Assembly: GCF_014332515.1 (NCBI RefSeq)
Contig: NZ_VFSD01000006.1
Location: 124,001 to 188,000 of the forward strand
DNA from: Pontibacter beigongshangensis
GTDB lineage: Bacteria > Bacteroidota > Bacteroidia > Cytophagales > Hymenobacteraceae
Reading direction: 5' to 3'
Length of the DNA: 64,000 bases
This document shows positions 24,515-33,225 of the stretch, one piece after another. The notes under the pieces are model-generated. The model was given only the letters and a program-made list of their open reading frames with translations, had not been told where the DNA came from and did no database searches. Numbering within the stretch: position 1 is the first letter of the stretch; every line of letters starts with the position of its first letter. A program made the position numbers and the translations under genes.

Positions 24515-26851
24515 CTACGGCAGCGCATTTAACTCTTCCATGGTAAAAGCCTCTTGCCGGTCTTTATACTTTTCGCGTGTTTTCCTGATCTCTTCTGTTG
24601 TTACACGGTCCGCCTGGTTGTTCCACGACCTTCGGATATAGCTGGTAAGTTCTGCCAGGTCCGCATCGCTGAGCTCGCTGTTTTGCGCTACGCCCGGCAT
24701 GTCTCCATTTATTTCTGGGGCCTGGTACAGTTTGTTGTTTACCAAAATGGGGCCCGTTAAGCCATAGAGTATAATAGGTAAAAGCCTGCTTTTCGGCCCG
24801 ACCACCCACTCTGAGTTATTGAGAGGTGGTGCCAGCGCTTTCATACCGCCGCCGTCGGCACCGTGGCAGGACTGGCAGATGGTGGTGTACAAGGCAGCTC
24901 CGCGCGGGAACTCCCGGGCGAGCAGTTCCTGGTTTCTTCTTGTTTTAGCATTAGCAATGGCTTGTAGCACCTTCTTAAACTGCACTTGCATGGCCAGGCT
25001 GGTATCAGGATGAAGCGCCTGCACTTTTTTGTAGAAAAGTTCTTCACGCCCCTGCAGATTGCTGATCACGGCATCGGCCACCAGGTTGTTATCGGGGTGC
25101 TGTTTCATCAGGACCTCTAACCATCGATCTGCCGTTGCCTTGCTGAACGGGCGGACAGAGCGGGCAAGGAGGGCGATGTAAGGAGCCGCCAGCGTATCCT
25201 GTTGCTGCACCAGTTGCTCCAGGGCGGGCAAATAGTTGCGGTAGCTAGCTTTTGTCATCACAGATGGCAGCACAGCCAGCGCCTGCATGCGCACAGGCCA
25301 GTCAAGGTGCCGGAGTAGGGGTAGTACGTCGGCTGTACGCAAGGCTCCCAGCCCTTCCAGCGTCCAGAGGGCGTGCAGGCGGGCCAGGGGCTGGTCCTGC
25401 TGTTGCAGCAGCTGGCGTAAGGCGGGTATGGCTTGTGTCTGTTCTTTGTCGATGAGCAGTTGTTGGGCCTTGTCGCGCACCCAGCCATTGGGGTGCTGCA
25501 GCAGGAGCACCAGCTGTCCGGGAACTTGAGGCAGCACCACCGGCATCGCTTTTTTTCCCTTCGGCACAATCCTGTAAATGCGGCCGCAGGACAAAGGCTG
25601 TTGCAGCCCCCGGTTCGTAATTTCGTGGGCCAGGTAGTCTGTTAAAAAGTGTTTGTGTTGGATAATGCCCCTGTACATATCCAGTACATACAAGGCGCCG
25701 TCGGGGCCACTGTAGAGATTAACCGGCCTGAAGCGTTCGTCTTCGCTTGCCAGGAATTCCCGCCCGGCATATGCCTGCTCTCCCAGCACCTCAAAGCCCT
25801 GTTGCCAGATAATGTTCCTTTTGATCAGGTTGGCGGCAGGCTCTGCCACAAAGGCGTTCTGGTAGTACTCCTTGCCAAACAGCTCCCCACGGTACAGGGT
25901 CGGGCCGCAGGCAGCCGTCACGTTTACCAGGCGCAGCCCCTCATCCAGGATCCCCTCCATGTAGCCCCGGTTAACGCCGGTGGTCGGGCGGGCAGGGTAC
26001 ACGCGGTTGTCTGGCACTATATTTTCGTTGTAGCCTGCCATGCTGCGCTGGTTGCGGTTGGCGGGTCCAAAGCCCGGAGCCAGATAGTCGCCGAGCAGGT
26101 TCTGGGAGTTGTTGTTGTAGAAGAGACGGCCATAGTCGTCCTGGGCAATGCCCCACTGGCCCCTGAAGTGGGTGTCTTCCACAAGCCACTCGCTGCCTTT
26201 CTTTCTGTACCTGGTGCTCGATTTGGCATTGTAGATCCAGTTGTCGAGGGCGCGCAGCAGGCCGTTGGGCTCGTGCTCCACATTACCGCCCGAGGAGAAT
26301 TTGTTGTCTACGAGCGTCTTTTTGCCGGGGCGGTCGTTGCGGATCTCCACAAACCACAGGTTGGGCGGCTCCGCCACCAGCAGGCCATCCTCTATCAGGC
26401 AAAGGGCGCGGGGGAGCACCAGCGAATCCAGAAAAACTTTGCGGTTATCGTAGAGGCCGTCGCCGTTCAGGTCTTCCAGTATCACGACCTTGCCGGTTGG
26501 CAGGTCCTCGCCGGTGCCGGCTGTGTCGGGCATGTAGTTCATCATTTCCACTACCCACATGCGGCCGCGCTCGTCGAAGGTCATGGCAACAGGGGCGATC
26601 ACCAGCGGCTCTGCAGCGGCAAGCTCTACTCTGAAGCCATCTTCCAGGTGCATCTTTTCCATAGAAGCAGCAGGAGAAAGCACCGGCGACGAAGCATACA
26701 TCTGGCGGATCGCCAGGGAATCGGGCTCCATGGGGGCAGGCGGAGTGGCTGCTTCTGTTCCTTCGCTTGTGGACCGGTTCTCAGGCTGGCAGCCCTGCCA
26801 TAATAATAAGACGGAAATTGAAAATAACAATACAGCGATAATGCGTTTCAT
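24515..26851 (-). CDS. PVC-type heme-binding lipoprotein with HEAT repeats and cytochrome c domain
   Basis: A 778-residue exported lipoprotein. The signal ends in the lipobox LLWQGC (Cys21). Residues ~65-430 form a beta-propeller related to sugar/sorbosone dehydrogenases (EDGFRVELAAAEPL, VVILEDLNGDGLYD), the membrane-bound dehydrogenase type. About 430-630 contain HEAT-like helices. A c-type haem motif CQSCHG follows near residue 657-662, with a Met ligand expected in the DMPG region further on. This architecture is frequent in Planctomycetes and Bacteroidota and probably oxidises a carbohydrate-like substrate and passes electrons to the haem. The substrate is unknown. The gene stands alone. 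Confidence 0.88.
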   Translation of the reverse strand: MKRIIAVLLFSISVLLLWQGCQPENRSTSEGTEAATPPAPMEPDSLAIRQMYASSPVLSPAASMEKMHLEDGFRVELAAAEPLVIAPVAMTFDERGRMWVVEMMNYMPDTAGTGEDLPTGKVVILEDLNGDGLYDNRKVFLDSLVLPRALCLIEDGLLVAEPPNLWFVEIRNDRPGKKTLVDNKFSSGGNVEHEPNGLLRALDNWIYNAKSSTRYRKKGSEWLVEDTHFRGQWGIAQDDYGRLFYNNNSQNLLGDYLAPGFGPANRNQRSMAGYNENIVPDNRVYPARPTTGVNRGYMEGILDEGLRLVNVTAACGPTLYRGELFGKEYYQNAFVAEPAANLIKRNIIWQQGFEVLGEQAYAGREFLASEDERFRPVNLYSGPDGALYVLDMYRGIIQHKHFLTDYLAHEITNRGLQQPLSCGRIYRIVPKGKKAMPVVLPQVPGQLVLLLQHPNGWVRDKAQQLLIDKEQTQAIPALRQLLQQQDQPLARLHALWTLEGLGALRTADVLPLLRHLDWPVRMQALAVLPSVMTKASYRNYLPALEQLVQQQDTLAAPYIALLARSVRPFSKATADRWLEVLMKQHPDNNLVADAVISNLQGREELFYKKVQALHPDTSLAMQVQFKKVLQAIANAKTRRNQELLAREFPRGAALYTTICQSCHGADGGGMKALAPPLNNSEWVVGPKSRLLPIILYGLTGPILVNNKLYQAPEINGDMPGVAQNSELSDADLAELTSYIRRSWNNQADRVTTEEIRKTREKYKDRQEAFTMEELNALP

Positions 26852-27360
26852 GCCAAGCGTTAAATAGCCAGTCCCTCATCAACCTTTTTAAAGCTGCCGC
26901 CTACCTGGCGGAAGCCTAAAAGCTCTAACAAGCGTTAGGGGCTAAAATAAGTGATTTTCCGGACTTAGGGCAGTTTGTCAGGAAAATAATATGGCGGGGC
27001 AGTCATTTTCTATGAACTGTAAGGTGCCACAGCTGACAGCAGTATTGCCTCCGGAGGGCTGTTTTCATTGGAATAATTTGATATGTGATGATGATGAGGG
27101 TATTTAGATGCGGGCAGGCAAAAGACCCTGCCTGCGTTTTGTGTCTCAGGCATTTCTTCTGCATCCCTGCTTTGCAAGGTTGATTTTTCAGGCGGCTAAA
27201 AGATAACCTTCTCTATCTGCTGTTTCGTATGGAAGGAAGTACTGCAGTTGCTGGCCGGAATAAAGCTTGTCTGCTGTTCTCAGGTAAATGTGGAAAGTGC
27301 AATATATGCCAGGCTAACATTCCGGCAGCCAAACATTCACGAAACACTAACTAAACACAA
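26852..27360. other. Spacer between divergent genes
   Basis: A 509-bp gap holding one 31-bp element (27048-27078, minus). Another open frame across 27248-27526 overlaps the small gene at 27361 in a different frame and has no support. Nothing else was seen. Confidence 0.6.
27048..27078 (-). repeat. 31-bp intergenic element, copy 8
   Basis: AATTATTCCAATGAAAA and CCCTCCGGAGG on the minus strand, with a tail containing ACTGCTGTCAGCTG. It lies between divergent genes. Confidence 0.9.
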
Positions 27361-27555
27361 ATGGACAACAAGAAAAAAATCAAGCCGCTATCTAGCCTGC
27401 TCCAAAACCCTTCTGAAATCCTGGAAATTGCTAAAAATCCGGGTAAATATGGTCTGGATACCTTCCGGTCGCTCTCTAACCAGCAAAAGCAGTATGTGGC
27501 CTTTGCCGCTGCGGCAGGCCTTGTGATCTACGGCTTTATGGTAAACCGAAAATAG
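27361..27555 (+). CDS. Small single-span membrane protein
   Basis: A 64-residue protein with a basic N-terminus (MDNKKKIK) and one hydrophobic segment near the C-terminus (VAFAAAAGLVIYGFMV). The middle holds a pattern NPSEILEIAKNPGKYGLD. I do not recognise a named family, but the coherent composition and the hairpin terminator directly after it support a real gene. It probably sits in the inner membrane with its N-terminus in the cytoplasm. No function can be given. Confidence 0.7.
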   Translation: MDNKKKIKPLSSLLQNPSEILEIAKNPGKYGLDTFRSLSNQQKQYVAFAAAAGLVIYGFMVNRK

Positions 27556-27572
27556 ACCGGTATGACTGCTTT

Positions 27573-27604
27573 AAAAGCCATTGCTACTCGCAGCAATGGC
27601 TTTT
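27573..27604 (+). terminator. Hairpin terminator of the small membrane protein gene
   Basis: AAAAGCCATTGCT pairs perfectly with AGCAATGGCTTTT around the loop ACTCGC, 17 bp after the stop codon, and ends in TTTT. Confidence 0.85.
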
Positions 27605-27779
27605 GCTATCCGGACTTTCTCTATTATGGCCTCCTTGCTATCGGAGTAGGCTTCTGCTATGATGTTGCTTTGTCCGTTAAAAAGCTGGGTTGCACGGGAA
27701 ATGTGAAGAGTTGGTATTTTGAAAAAGAATGACTGGAGCTGTTTTATCTAGTGCCTAAAGAGCAGCAAAAGCAGCAAAC

Positions 27780-27810
27780 CCTCCGGAGGGCGGTTATGAT
27801 TCAAATAATT
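27780..27810 (-). repeat. 31-bp intergenic element, copy 9
   Basis: AATTATTTGAATCATAA and CCCTCCGGAGG on the minus strand; the tail reads GTTTGCTGCTTTTGCTGCT. It lies between convergent genes. Confidence 0.9.
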
Positions 27811-27874
27811 CATTTGTGATGAATAGGTCACTCAATCACTCTTCCGCTCCCCCCTTCAAAAATCACTCATTCAA

Positions 27875-29236
27875 TTAAGCTTCTGTCTTGTACAGCGTCT
27901 CAAAGAGCTTGTATTTATACCTGGGGTATTCCCGGATCACGGCTACCATCGCAAACAGCGACATGCCGATTACCACCGGGTACACCAGGTACAGGATCGG
28001 GTGCAGCAGGGGCAGGAAGAGCAGCCCGATCAGGATTACCGCCAGCACACTGTACAGGTAAGAGGTCTTGGCACTGAAACTCAGGATGCCGCCTTTCACG
28101 GTTTTGGGGCTGGTAAAAGAGGCGATGATGCCAATAGGCGTGAGCACCAGCACGGAGGCCGCATACATCAGCAAAATAAAGGTAGACTGCTCCTGGTTAA
28201 AGAACAGGACATAGGCTACCACGAAGGCCGCGTCTATGAGCAGGGGCAGGCGGAGTGGCATCAGACTGATCTTCAGAAAAGCTTTAAAGTCGCTGGTGGT
28301 GCGCTCGGTGGTGAGCCACAGGTTCTTATAAAAGCCCCACACGTTGTTGAACACGTACGTATAGATCACCAGCGGCCCCACAAACAGCCACAGCGACAGG
28401 TTCTTGTCGAACATGTGCAGGCCTTTGGCCATAAATACAGTGGCATCCGCCCCCAGCATCAGCAATTTAAAACCGAGTCCGAAGAGCAGCAGTTGCCTGG
28501 CCATTTTGTGATTGTTGAACAGGCGCCAGCTCAGGCTGCGGCGGGCGTTGTGGCTATAGTTCACCACTCTTCGTTTGGGCTCGAAGGCCGCCTGCTCCAG
28601 CAGGTAGTTAGAAACCAGAAAAGCCGCTACAGCTGCCAGGTGCACCACCAGCATCATGGCCGGATCAGCGGGCTCAAACATGGGCGCTTTTACTTGCAGG
28701 GCCACAAAAGCACCTGCCATCACCGCCGAAGAAACAAACAGCCTGCTAAGCCACTTTATTTTGCGCTCGATAAATATCTGGAGCGACCTGCGGGTAAGGT
28801 GAGCGGCAAAAATAACCAGGATGCTTTGCAGGAAATGCGTGAAGCTATAGTCCGGCGACATCAGGAACAGGATGATCACGAAGTTGAGCAGCACAAAATA
28901 AAACGGCGACACCATCTCCACCACCAGTTCTGTCCAGAAGCGCTGCAGCGGCCTAACCGGGAAAATCCGGCTGATAAAATCTGCTTTCGGAATATAGGCC
29001 GGAAAAAAGCCCCGCATGATGGTAATGGCTATCAGGGCAAGGTTGGCATAGCTCAGCACCTTGTCTACACTTGGGTTAATGCCGCCTTCGTGCGCTTTTT
29101 GGAGCAGAAACGTAAATACCCAGCTATAAAAGCCCGACAGCACGACGCCCACCGCCAGAAGCAGCGCACGCTGCGTCCGTTGCTGACGAAAGTAGCTGTT
29201 TAAGCGGGCCTGGCAGGAATATATGATCAAATCCAT
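27875..29236 (-). CDS. ABC transporter membrane subunit
   Basis: A 453-residue integral membrane protein with about 10-12 hydrophobic segments. It has no nucleotide-binding motif of its own. It lies directly downstream of an ABC ATPase gene on the same strand (166-bp gap), the usual order for ABC-2-type exporters of Bacteroidota, and the protein resembles the multi-span permeases of that group. Transport direction and substrate are unknown; ATPases of the neighbouring type usually serve export. Start codon 29234-29236 encodes MDLIIYSC. Confidence 0.75.
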   Translation of the reverse strand: MDLIIYSCQARLNSYFRQQRTQRALLLAVGVVLSGFYSWVFTFLLQKAHEGGINPSVDKVLSYANLALIAITIMRGFFPAYIPKADFISRIFPVRPLQRFWTELVVEMVSPFYFVLLNFVIILFLMSPDYSFTHFLQSILVIFAAHLTRRSLQIFIERKIKWLSRLFVSSAVMAGAFVALQVKAPMFEPADPAMMLVVHLAAVAAFLVSNYLLEQAAFEPKRRVVNYSHNARRSLSWRLFNNHKMARQLLLFGLGFKLLMLGADATVFMAKGLHMFDKNLSLWLFVGPLVIYTYVFNNVWGFYKNLWLTTERTTSDFKAFLKISLMPLRLPLLIDAAFVVAYVLFFNQEQSTFILLMYAASVLVLTPIGIIASFTSPKTVKGGILSFSAKTSYLYSVLAVILIGLLFLPLLHPILYLVYPVVIGMSLFAMVAVIREYPRYKYKLFETLYKTEA

Positions 29237-29402
29237 TTTCTGAGTTAGAAAGTTAGAGAGGTGTTAGTAAGAAAGTCTGTTCGTGAGAGGGGGGTAAGGG
29301 AAAAAGGTATGTTAGTATTTGGTGAAGATGAGCGGTTGCTTATGCTCTTCTTCAAACTCCTAAACATTAACTCTCTAACTTACACCTCCATGACTTTATA
29401 AC

Positions 29403-30164
29403 TTAAGTGAGCATCCAGTCGATGTCGGCATCGTTGGTGTGGTGGTGGGGAAGGAGCAGCTGAAACAGCGCCTGGTCTATCAGGCTCTCGCCGTTCATGG
29501 TAAACTCCTGAATAGAGCCGTTGTACATCAGGTGCCCGTCGTTGAGCACGCCAATATGCGTAGCCACCCGCTCCACATAGTTCAGGTCATGCGACGAGAT
29601 GAGCACCACTCTGTTGGGGGTGCTGTAGCTGCGGATAAGTTTTACCAGCAACTGCGCCGCTATCGGGTCCAGCCCCGTAAAGGGCTCGTCGAGTATCAGC
29701 ACGCGCGGCTTGTGCAGGATAGCGGCCACAATGCCCACCTTCTTTTTCATGCCGGTAGAGTAGCCGGCAATGTTTTTCTGCAGCGACTCCGTTTCAGAAA
29801 AAAAGTAATCGGTCAGGCTGCTGATGCGCCGATCCGCCTCCTCCTGTGGCAGCTTGTAGAGTTTGGCCACAAAGTTCAGGTATTCCAGCCCGGTAAATTC
29901 TTCAATCAGGGGGTTGTCTTCACAAAGGGCGCCCAGATCCTGCTTCACTGCCAGGTTATCCTGCGTATAATTTTTGCCGAACAGGCTGATGCTGCCTGCG
30001 TCTGGCTTAATTAAGTCCAGAATGGAGTTCAGAAACGTGCTTTTGCCTACGCCATTTTTTCCTAAAAGGCAATAGCAATGCCCTTGTTCTATCGTGAGGT
30101 CAAGCGCCTGTAACACCTGTTTCTTTCCAAACGCTTTAGACAACCCTCTGATTTCGATGCTCAT
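29403..30164 (-). CDS. ABC transporter ATP-binding subunit
   Basis: A 253-residue ABC ATPase. Walker A reads GKNGVGKST, the signature motif appears as the variant YSTGMKKKV, and Walker B with catalytic Glu is VLILDEPFTGLDP, followed by the switch His in ISSHDLNYVE. The open frame extends to 30254, but I start at the methionine at 30164 (MSIEIRGLSKAFGKKQVL), because domain homology begins there. It pairs with the membrane subunit downstream. The DRI/CcmA-like form suggests an exporter. It is divergent from the TonB receptor at 30517, with a shared regulatory spacer. Confidence 0.9.
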   Translation of the reverse strand: MSIEIRGLSKAFGKKQVLQALDLTIEQGHCYCLLGKNGVGKSTFLNSILDLIKPDAGSISLFGKNYTQDNLAVKQDLGALCEDNPLIEEFTGLEYLNFVAKLYKLPQEEADRRISSLTDYFFSETESLQKNIAGYSTGMKKKVGIVAAILHKPRVLILDEPFTGLDPIAAQLLVKLIRSYSTPNRVVLISSHDLNYVERVATHIGVLNDGHLMYNGSIQEFTMNGESLIDQALFQLLLPHHHTNDADIDWMLT

Positions 30165-30516
30165 ATATTTTATGATTTGGCTAAAAGAAATTTGCCATTT
30201 ACTTAACGGCCGCTGGGAGCTAAAAATAAGAAGAAGCCCCGGAAAGTCCTGCAAGGTAAATGGTTATAGTCACAACGAAAAAATGCTGCACCTGTTGCCC
30301 ACCACATTTCTTTCGACTTACTCAAGAACAACAACCTTCTCACCCAATAAGGTTCTATTCAGTAACCAGTAAATTCCAATTTACTCATTCCTAGATAAAT
30401 ATATTTACTAATCCGGTAAAATGAAAATGTTAGAGTTGTAGATAATTTAAATTTAGGTTTATCTAAAAAAATATTTAAATTTGGTTTCGAAATAAATTTA
30501 GATAGATCATATAACT
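30165..30516. other. Divergent promoter region
   Basis: A 352-bp AT-rich spacer between the ABC ATPase and the TonB receptor. The receptor-proximal part holds a metal-regulator-like operator and a -7 box (30452-30483). No gene is present. Confidence 0.65.
30452..30483 (+). promoter_or_regulatory. DtxR/MntR-like operator over a promoter
   Basis: TTTAGGTTTATCTAAA (30452-30467) is a near-perfect dyad of the TTTAG-GT form recognised by DtxR/MntR/IdeR-type metal repressors. The sequence TAAATTTG (30476-30483) fits the Bacteroidota -7 box, so the dyad would cover the -33 region. A further half site TTTAGAT is at 30497-30503. The start codon of the TonB receptor follows at 30517. Confidence 0.55.
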
Positions 30517-32787
30517 ATGAGAAACACATTTACGCTTATCCTGGTGTGGCTATCGGCGATGTCGGGTATTGCTCAGACGGGCGCTATCCGCGGTAAAGTG
30601 ACAGGAACTGGTGCCCCGGCGTCGTTTGCGAGCATCGGGCTGGAGGGAACAGTTTTAGGTGCCACTTCTGATGCCGAGGGTAATTTTGAGCTGAGGCAGG
30701 TGCCAGCCGGAAGCTACAGACTGCAGGTACGTGCTGTAGGCTTTGCCCCTTACGATGCCGCCGTGACCGTTATGCCAGAACAGACGGCGTGGGTGGAGGC
30801 TACGCTGCGACAGCAGGCGGCCAGGCTGCGCGAGGTGGTGGTGACAGGCACTATGCGCGAGACATTCTCGCTGGAATCGCCGGTGCCGGTGGAGGTTTAC
30901 ACCTCCAAATATTTCCAGAAAAACCCGACGCCGGCCCTGTTTGAAGCGCTGGCACAGGTAAACGGAGTGCAGCCGCAGATCAACTGCAACGTGTGTGGCA
31001 CCGGCGACATTCATATAAACGGTATGGAAGGCGCCTACACCATGGTGCTGATAGATGGTATGCCACTTGTGAGTGCCCTCTCTACGGTGTATGGCCTGAG
31101 CGGCATACCCAACAGCATGATCGAGCGGGTGGAGGTGGTGAAGGGGCCAGCCTCTACGCTGTATGGTTCTGAGGCCATGGCAGGGCTGATAAACGTAATC
31201 ACTAAAAGCCCGGCTAAAGCGCCCCTTGCTTCGGCCGATGTATTCTTTACCAGCCACCGGGAGCTGAATGCGGATGTGGGCCTGAGCCGCCGCTGGGGCA
31301 AGGCCTCCACACTGCTAAGCACCAACTACTACCGCTTCCAGAACCGGCGAGACGTGAACCACGACAACTTTACGGATGTGCCGCTGCAGCACCGGATATC
31401 ACTCTTTAACAAATGGGCTTTCCAAAGAAAAGACAACAGGCTTGCCTCGCTCGCGGCACGATATTACTACGAAGACCGCTTTGGCGGAGAACGACAGTGG
31501 GCACCGACCTACAGAGGAGGCGACAGCATCTACGGCGAGTCGGTGTATACGAGGCGCTACGAACTGATCGGGACGTACCAACTGCCGGTGCAGGAGCACC
31601 TGATGCTGAGCTACTCCTACAACGACCACCACCAGAACTCCGCCTACGGCAACACCTCCTACATCGGGCAGCAGCGGGTGCTGTTTGGGCAACTGGTCTG
31701 GAACAAGGAGCTGAACCAGCGTCACCACCTGGTGGCCGGCGCCACCTACCGCCACACCTACTACGACGACAACACGCCCGCCACCGAGCAGCAGAGGCCG
31801 CAGGGGGGGCAGAACGAACCAGTTACCACGCGGCTGCCAGGCGTTTTTGTACAGGACGAGCTAAAGCTCTCTGCTGCCACCACCTTACTGGCCGGGCTGC
31901 GCTACGACTATAATACGGAGCATGGCAGCATTTTAACACCTCGCCTCAACCTGAAGTGGGCACCAAACGACGATCATGTTTTCCGGATGAGCCTGGGCAA
32001 AGGCTACCGTGTCGTGAACCTGTTTACCGAAGATCATGCCGCTTTAACCGGTGCCCGTGAGGTAGTGATCCGGAATGAGCTGAAGCCGGAGGAGTCTTAT
32101 AACGCCACCCTGAACTACCAGCACTTCCTGAACCTGGCACAGGGTTACCTGAACCTGGAGGGAAGCGCCTTCTACACCTACTTCACCAACAAGATCGTGG
32201 CCGACTTCCTGACCAACAACTATCAGATCATCTACGACAACCTGAGCGGCCATGCCGTGTCGAGGGGAGTGGCCTTAAATGCCGAGATGGCGCTTACGGC
32301 ACCTTTGCGGGTGCATGCGGGCCTAACCCTGATGGAAGTGTACCAGGTGCAGCAGCCCGAGGGCAAACAGCAAGACATAAAAGTGCCGCAGCTGCATGCG
32401 CCTGCCTTGTCGGGCACGTTTACAGCCTCGTATAACTTTCCGGCAGCCAGGTTGCTGCTCGATTATACCGGCACCTTCAGCAGCCCGATGCACCTGCCGG
32501 TGCAGGAAAATGATTTTAGGCCAGAGAAGTCGCCGTGGTTTACGCTGCAGCATGTGCAGCTCACCAAAAGCTTTGGCAAAGGACTGGAACTGTACGGGGG
32601 CGTAAAGAACATCTTCGACTTTATGCCACGGCACCCGCTCATGCGCCCCTTCGACCCCTTCGATAAGCAGGTGGAGGTGAACAATCCTAACAATTACTCT
32701 TTCGACACTGAGTACAATTATGCGCCCCTGCAGGGCCGACGCACCTTTATTGGATTGCGGTACACGCTGGCGGAAACTAAAAAGTAA
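30517..32787 (+). CDS. TonB-dependent receptor, probably metal-regulated
   Basis: A 756-residue outer-membrane receptor. A signal peptide ends near SGIAQ (residue 20). Residues ~23-100 form a carboxypeptidase-regulatory-like beta domain. The plug follows (about 118-230), with NCNVCGTGDIHINGMEG, VLIDGMPLV and VEVVKGPASTLYGSEAMAGLINVITK. The remainder is a 22-strand barrel that ends RYTLAETKK. The two cysteines of NCNVC are a hallmark of one receptor branch. A DtxR/MntR-like operator overlaps the promoter, so iron or manganese control of uptake is inferred. The carried ligand is not identified. There is no DUF4249 partner here. Confidence 0.92.
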   Translation: MRNTFTLILVWLSAMSGIAQTGAIRGKVTGTGAPASFASIGLEGTVLGATSDAEGNFELRQVPAGSYRLQVRAVGFAPYDAAVTVMPEQTAWVEATLRQQAARLREVVVTGTMRETFSLESPVPVEVYTSKYFQKNPTPALFEALAQVNGVQPQINCNVCGTGDIHINGMEGAYTMVLIDGMPLVSALSTVYGLSGIPNSMIERVEVVKGPASTLYGSEAMAGLINVITKSPAKAPLASADVFFTSHRELNADVGLSRRWGKASTLLSTNYYRFQNRRDVNHDNFTDVPLQHRISLFNKWAFQRKDNRLASLAARYYYEDRFGGERQWAPTYRGGDSIYGESVYTRRYELIGTYQLPVQEHLMLSYSYNDHHQNSAYGNTSYIGQQRVLFGQLVWNKELNQRHHLVAGATYRHTYYDDNTPATEQQRPQGGQNEPVTTRLPGVFVQDELKLSAATTLLAGLRYDYNTEHGSILTPRLNLKWAPNDDHVFRMSLGKGYRVVNLFTEDHAALTGAREVVIRNELKPEESYNATLNYQHFLNLAQGYLNLEGSAFYTYFTNKIVADFLTNNYQIIYDNLSGHAVSRGVALNAEMALTAPLRVHAGLTLMEVYQVQQPEGKQQDIKVPQLHAPALSGTFTASYNFPAARLLLDYTGTFSSPMHLPVQENDFRPEKSPWFTLQHVQLTKSFGKGLELYGGVKNIFDFMPRHPLMRPFDPFDKQVEVNNPNNYSFDTEYNYAPLQGRRTFIGLRYTLAETKK

Positions 32788-32860
32788 GCGGCAACTGCTG
32801 GTGTAGGAGGAATTAATTTAATGGCAGCAGAAATATTTTGTGCAGATAATGCATTAGCTG

Positions 32861-32891
32861 TTGCAAATGTGCCAACTGCTTTCTACTTTTG
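32861..32891 (+). promoter_or_regulatory. Promoter of tRNA-Leu
   Basis: TTG at 32861-32863, 20-bp spacer, then TACTTTTG at 32884-32891, an excellent match to the Bacteroidota consensus. The tRNA begins 15 bp after the -7 box. Confidence 0.7.
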
Positions 32892-32906
32892 CCCCACTAT
32901 TTACCT

Positions 32907-32988
32907 GCGCACGTGGTGAAACTGGTAGACACGCCATCTTGAGGGGGTGGTGCCTTCGGGTGTGGGAGTTCGAATCTCCCCGCGCGCA
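32907..32988 (+). tRNA. tRNA-Leu (GAG)
   Basis: An 82-base tRNA with the class II long variable arm of leucine tRNAs. The anticodon stem CCATC/GGTGG encloses the loop TTGAGGG with anticodon GAG (32941-32943). The T arm is GGGAG/CTCCC with the loop TTCGAAT. The acceptor stem (GCGCACG with CGCGCGC) has one A5-C68 mismatch. The discriminator base is A and CCA is not encoded. It has a strong promoter and a GC-rich terminator. Confidence 0.95.
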
Positions 32989-32997
32989 CTTCTTCAT

Positions 32998-33040
32998 AAC
33001 CCCCGACTTGCTTTTCAGGCAGGCCGGGGGTTTCTGTTTT
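32998..33040 (+). terminator. Terminator of tRNA-Leu
   Basis: AACCCCCGACTTGC pairs with GCAGGCCGGGGGTT (33019-33032) over 14 positions with one mismatch and is followed by a T-rich stretch. It begins 10 bp after the tRNA. Confidence 0.8.
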
Positions 33041-33130
33041 ATCAGGTCCCCCTTTCTGAAAAGTGCAGCATTCTCTTTTTTGTGCCCGCCAGGGAGATAC
33101 AAAATGTTGAGCAAGAAGGAGAAATGAATT

Positions 33131-33161
33131 AATTATTCTAATCAAAACGGCCCTCCGGAGG
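33131..33161 (+). repeat. 31-bp intergenic element, copy 10
   Basis: AATTATTCTAATCAAAA and CCCTCCGGAGG, with the tail CTATGCAACTGCTGCGC. It lies between the tRNA and chaA, 64 bp before the latter. Confidence 0.9.
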
Positions 33162-33225
33162 CTATGCAACTGCTGCGCTACCGCAGAAGCCATTTTTCTA
33201 ATGTTAGTAAACCCTTAAGTACATT

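Larger units (their letters stand above)
27556..27874. other. Spacer with terminator and 31-bp element
   Basis: A 319-bp gap between convergent genes, with the terminator at 27573-27604 and a 31-bp element at 27780-27810. The stretch 27820-27870 is low-complexity, with repeated ATCACTC. Confidence 0.6.

Noticed and set aside
25649-26803. 384-residue open frame on the plus strand
   Set aside because: It lies opposite the cytochrome lipoprotein gene, has no recognisable domain, and its composition is what the antisense of a GC-rich gene gives.
28001-29203. 400-residue open frame on the plus strand
   Set aside because: It is antisense to the ABC membrane subunit; the His/Gln-rich translation without hydrophobic pattern is a shadow of membrane codons.
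30165-30254. 30-residue extension of the ABC ATPase
   Set aside because: The ABC fold begins at MSIEIRGL; the upstream part is AT-rich spacer.
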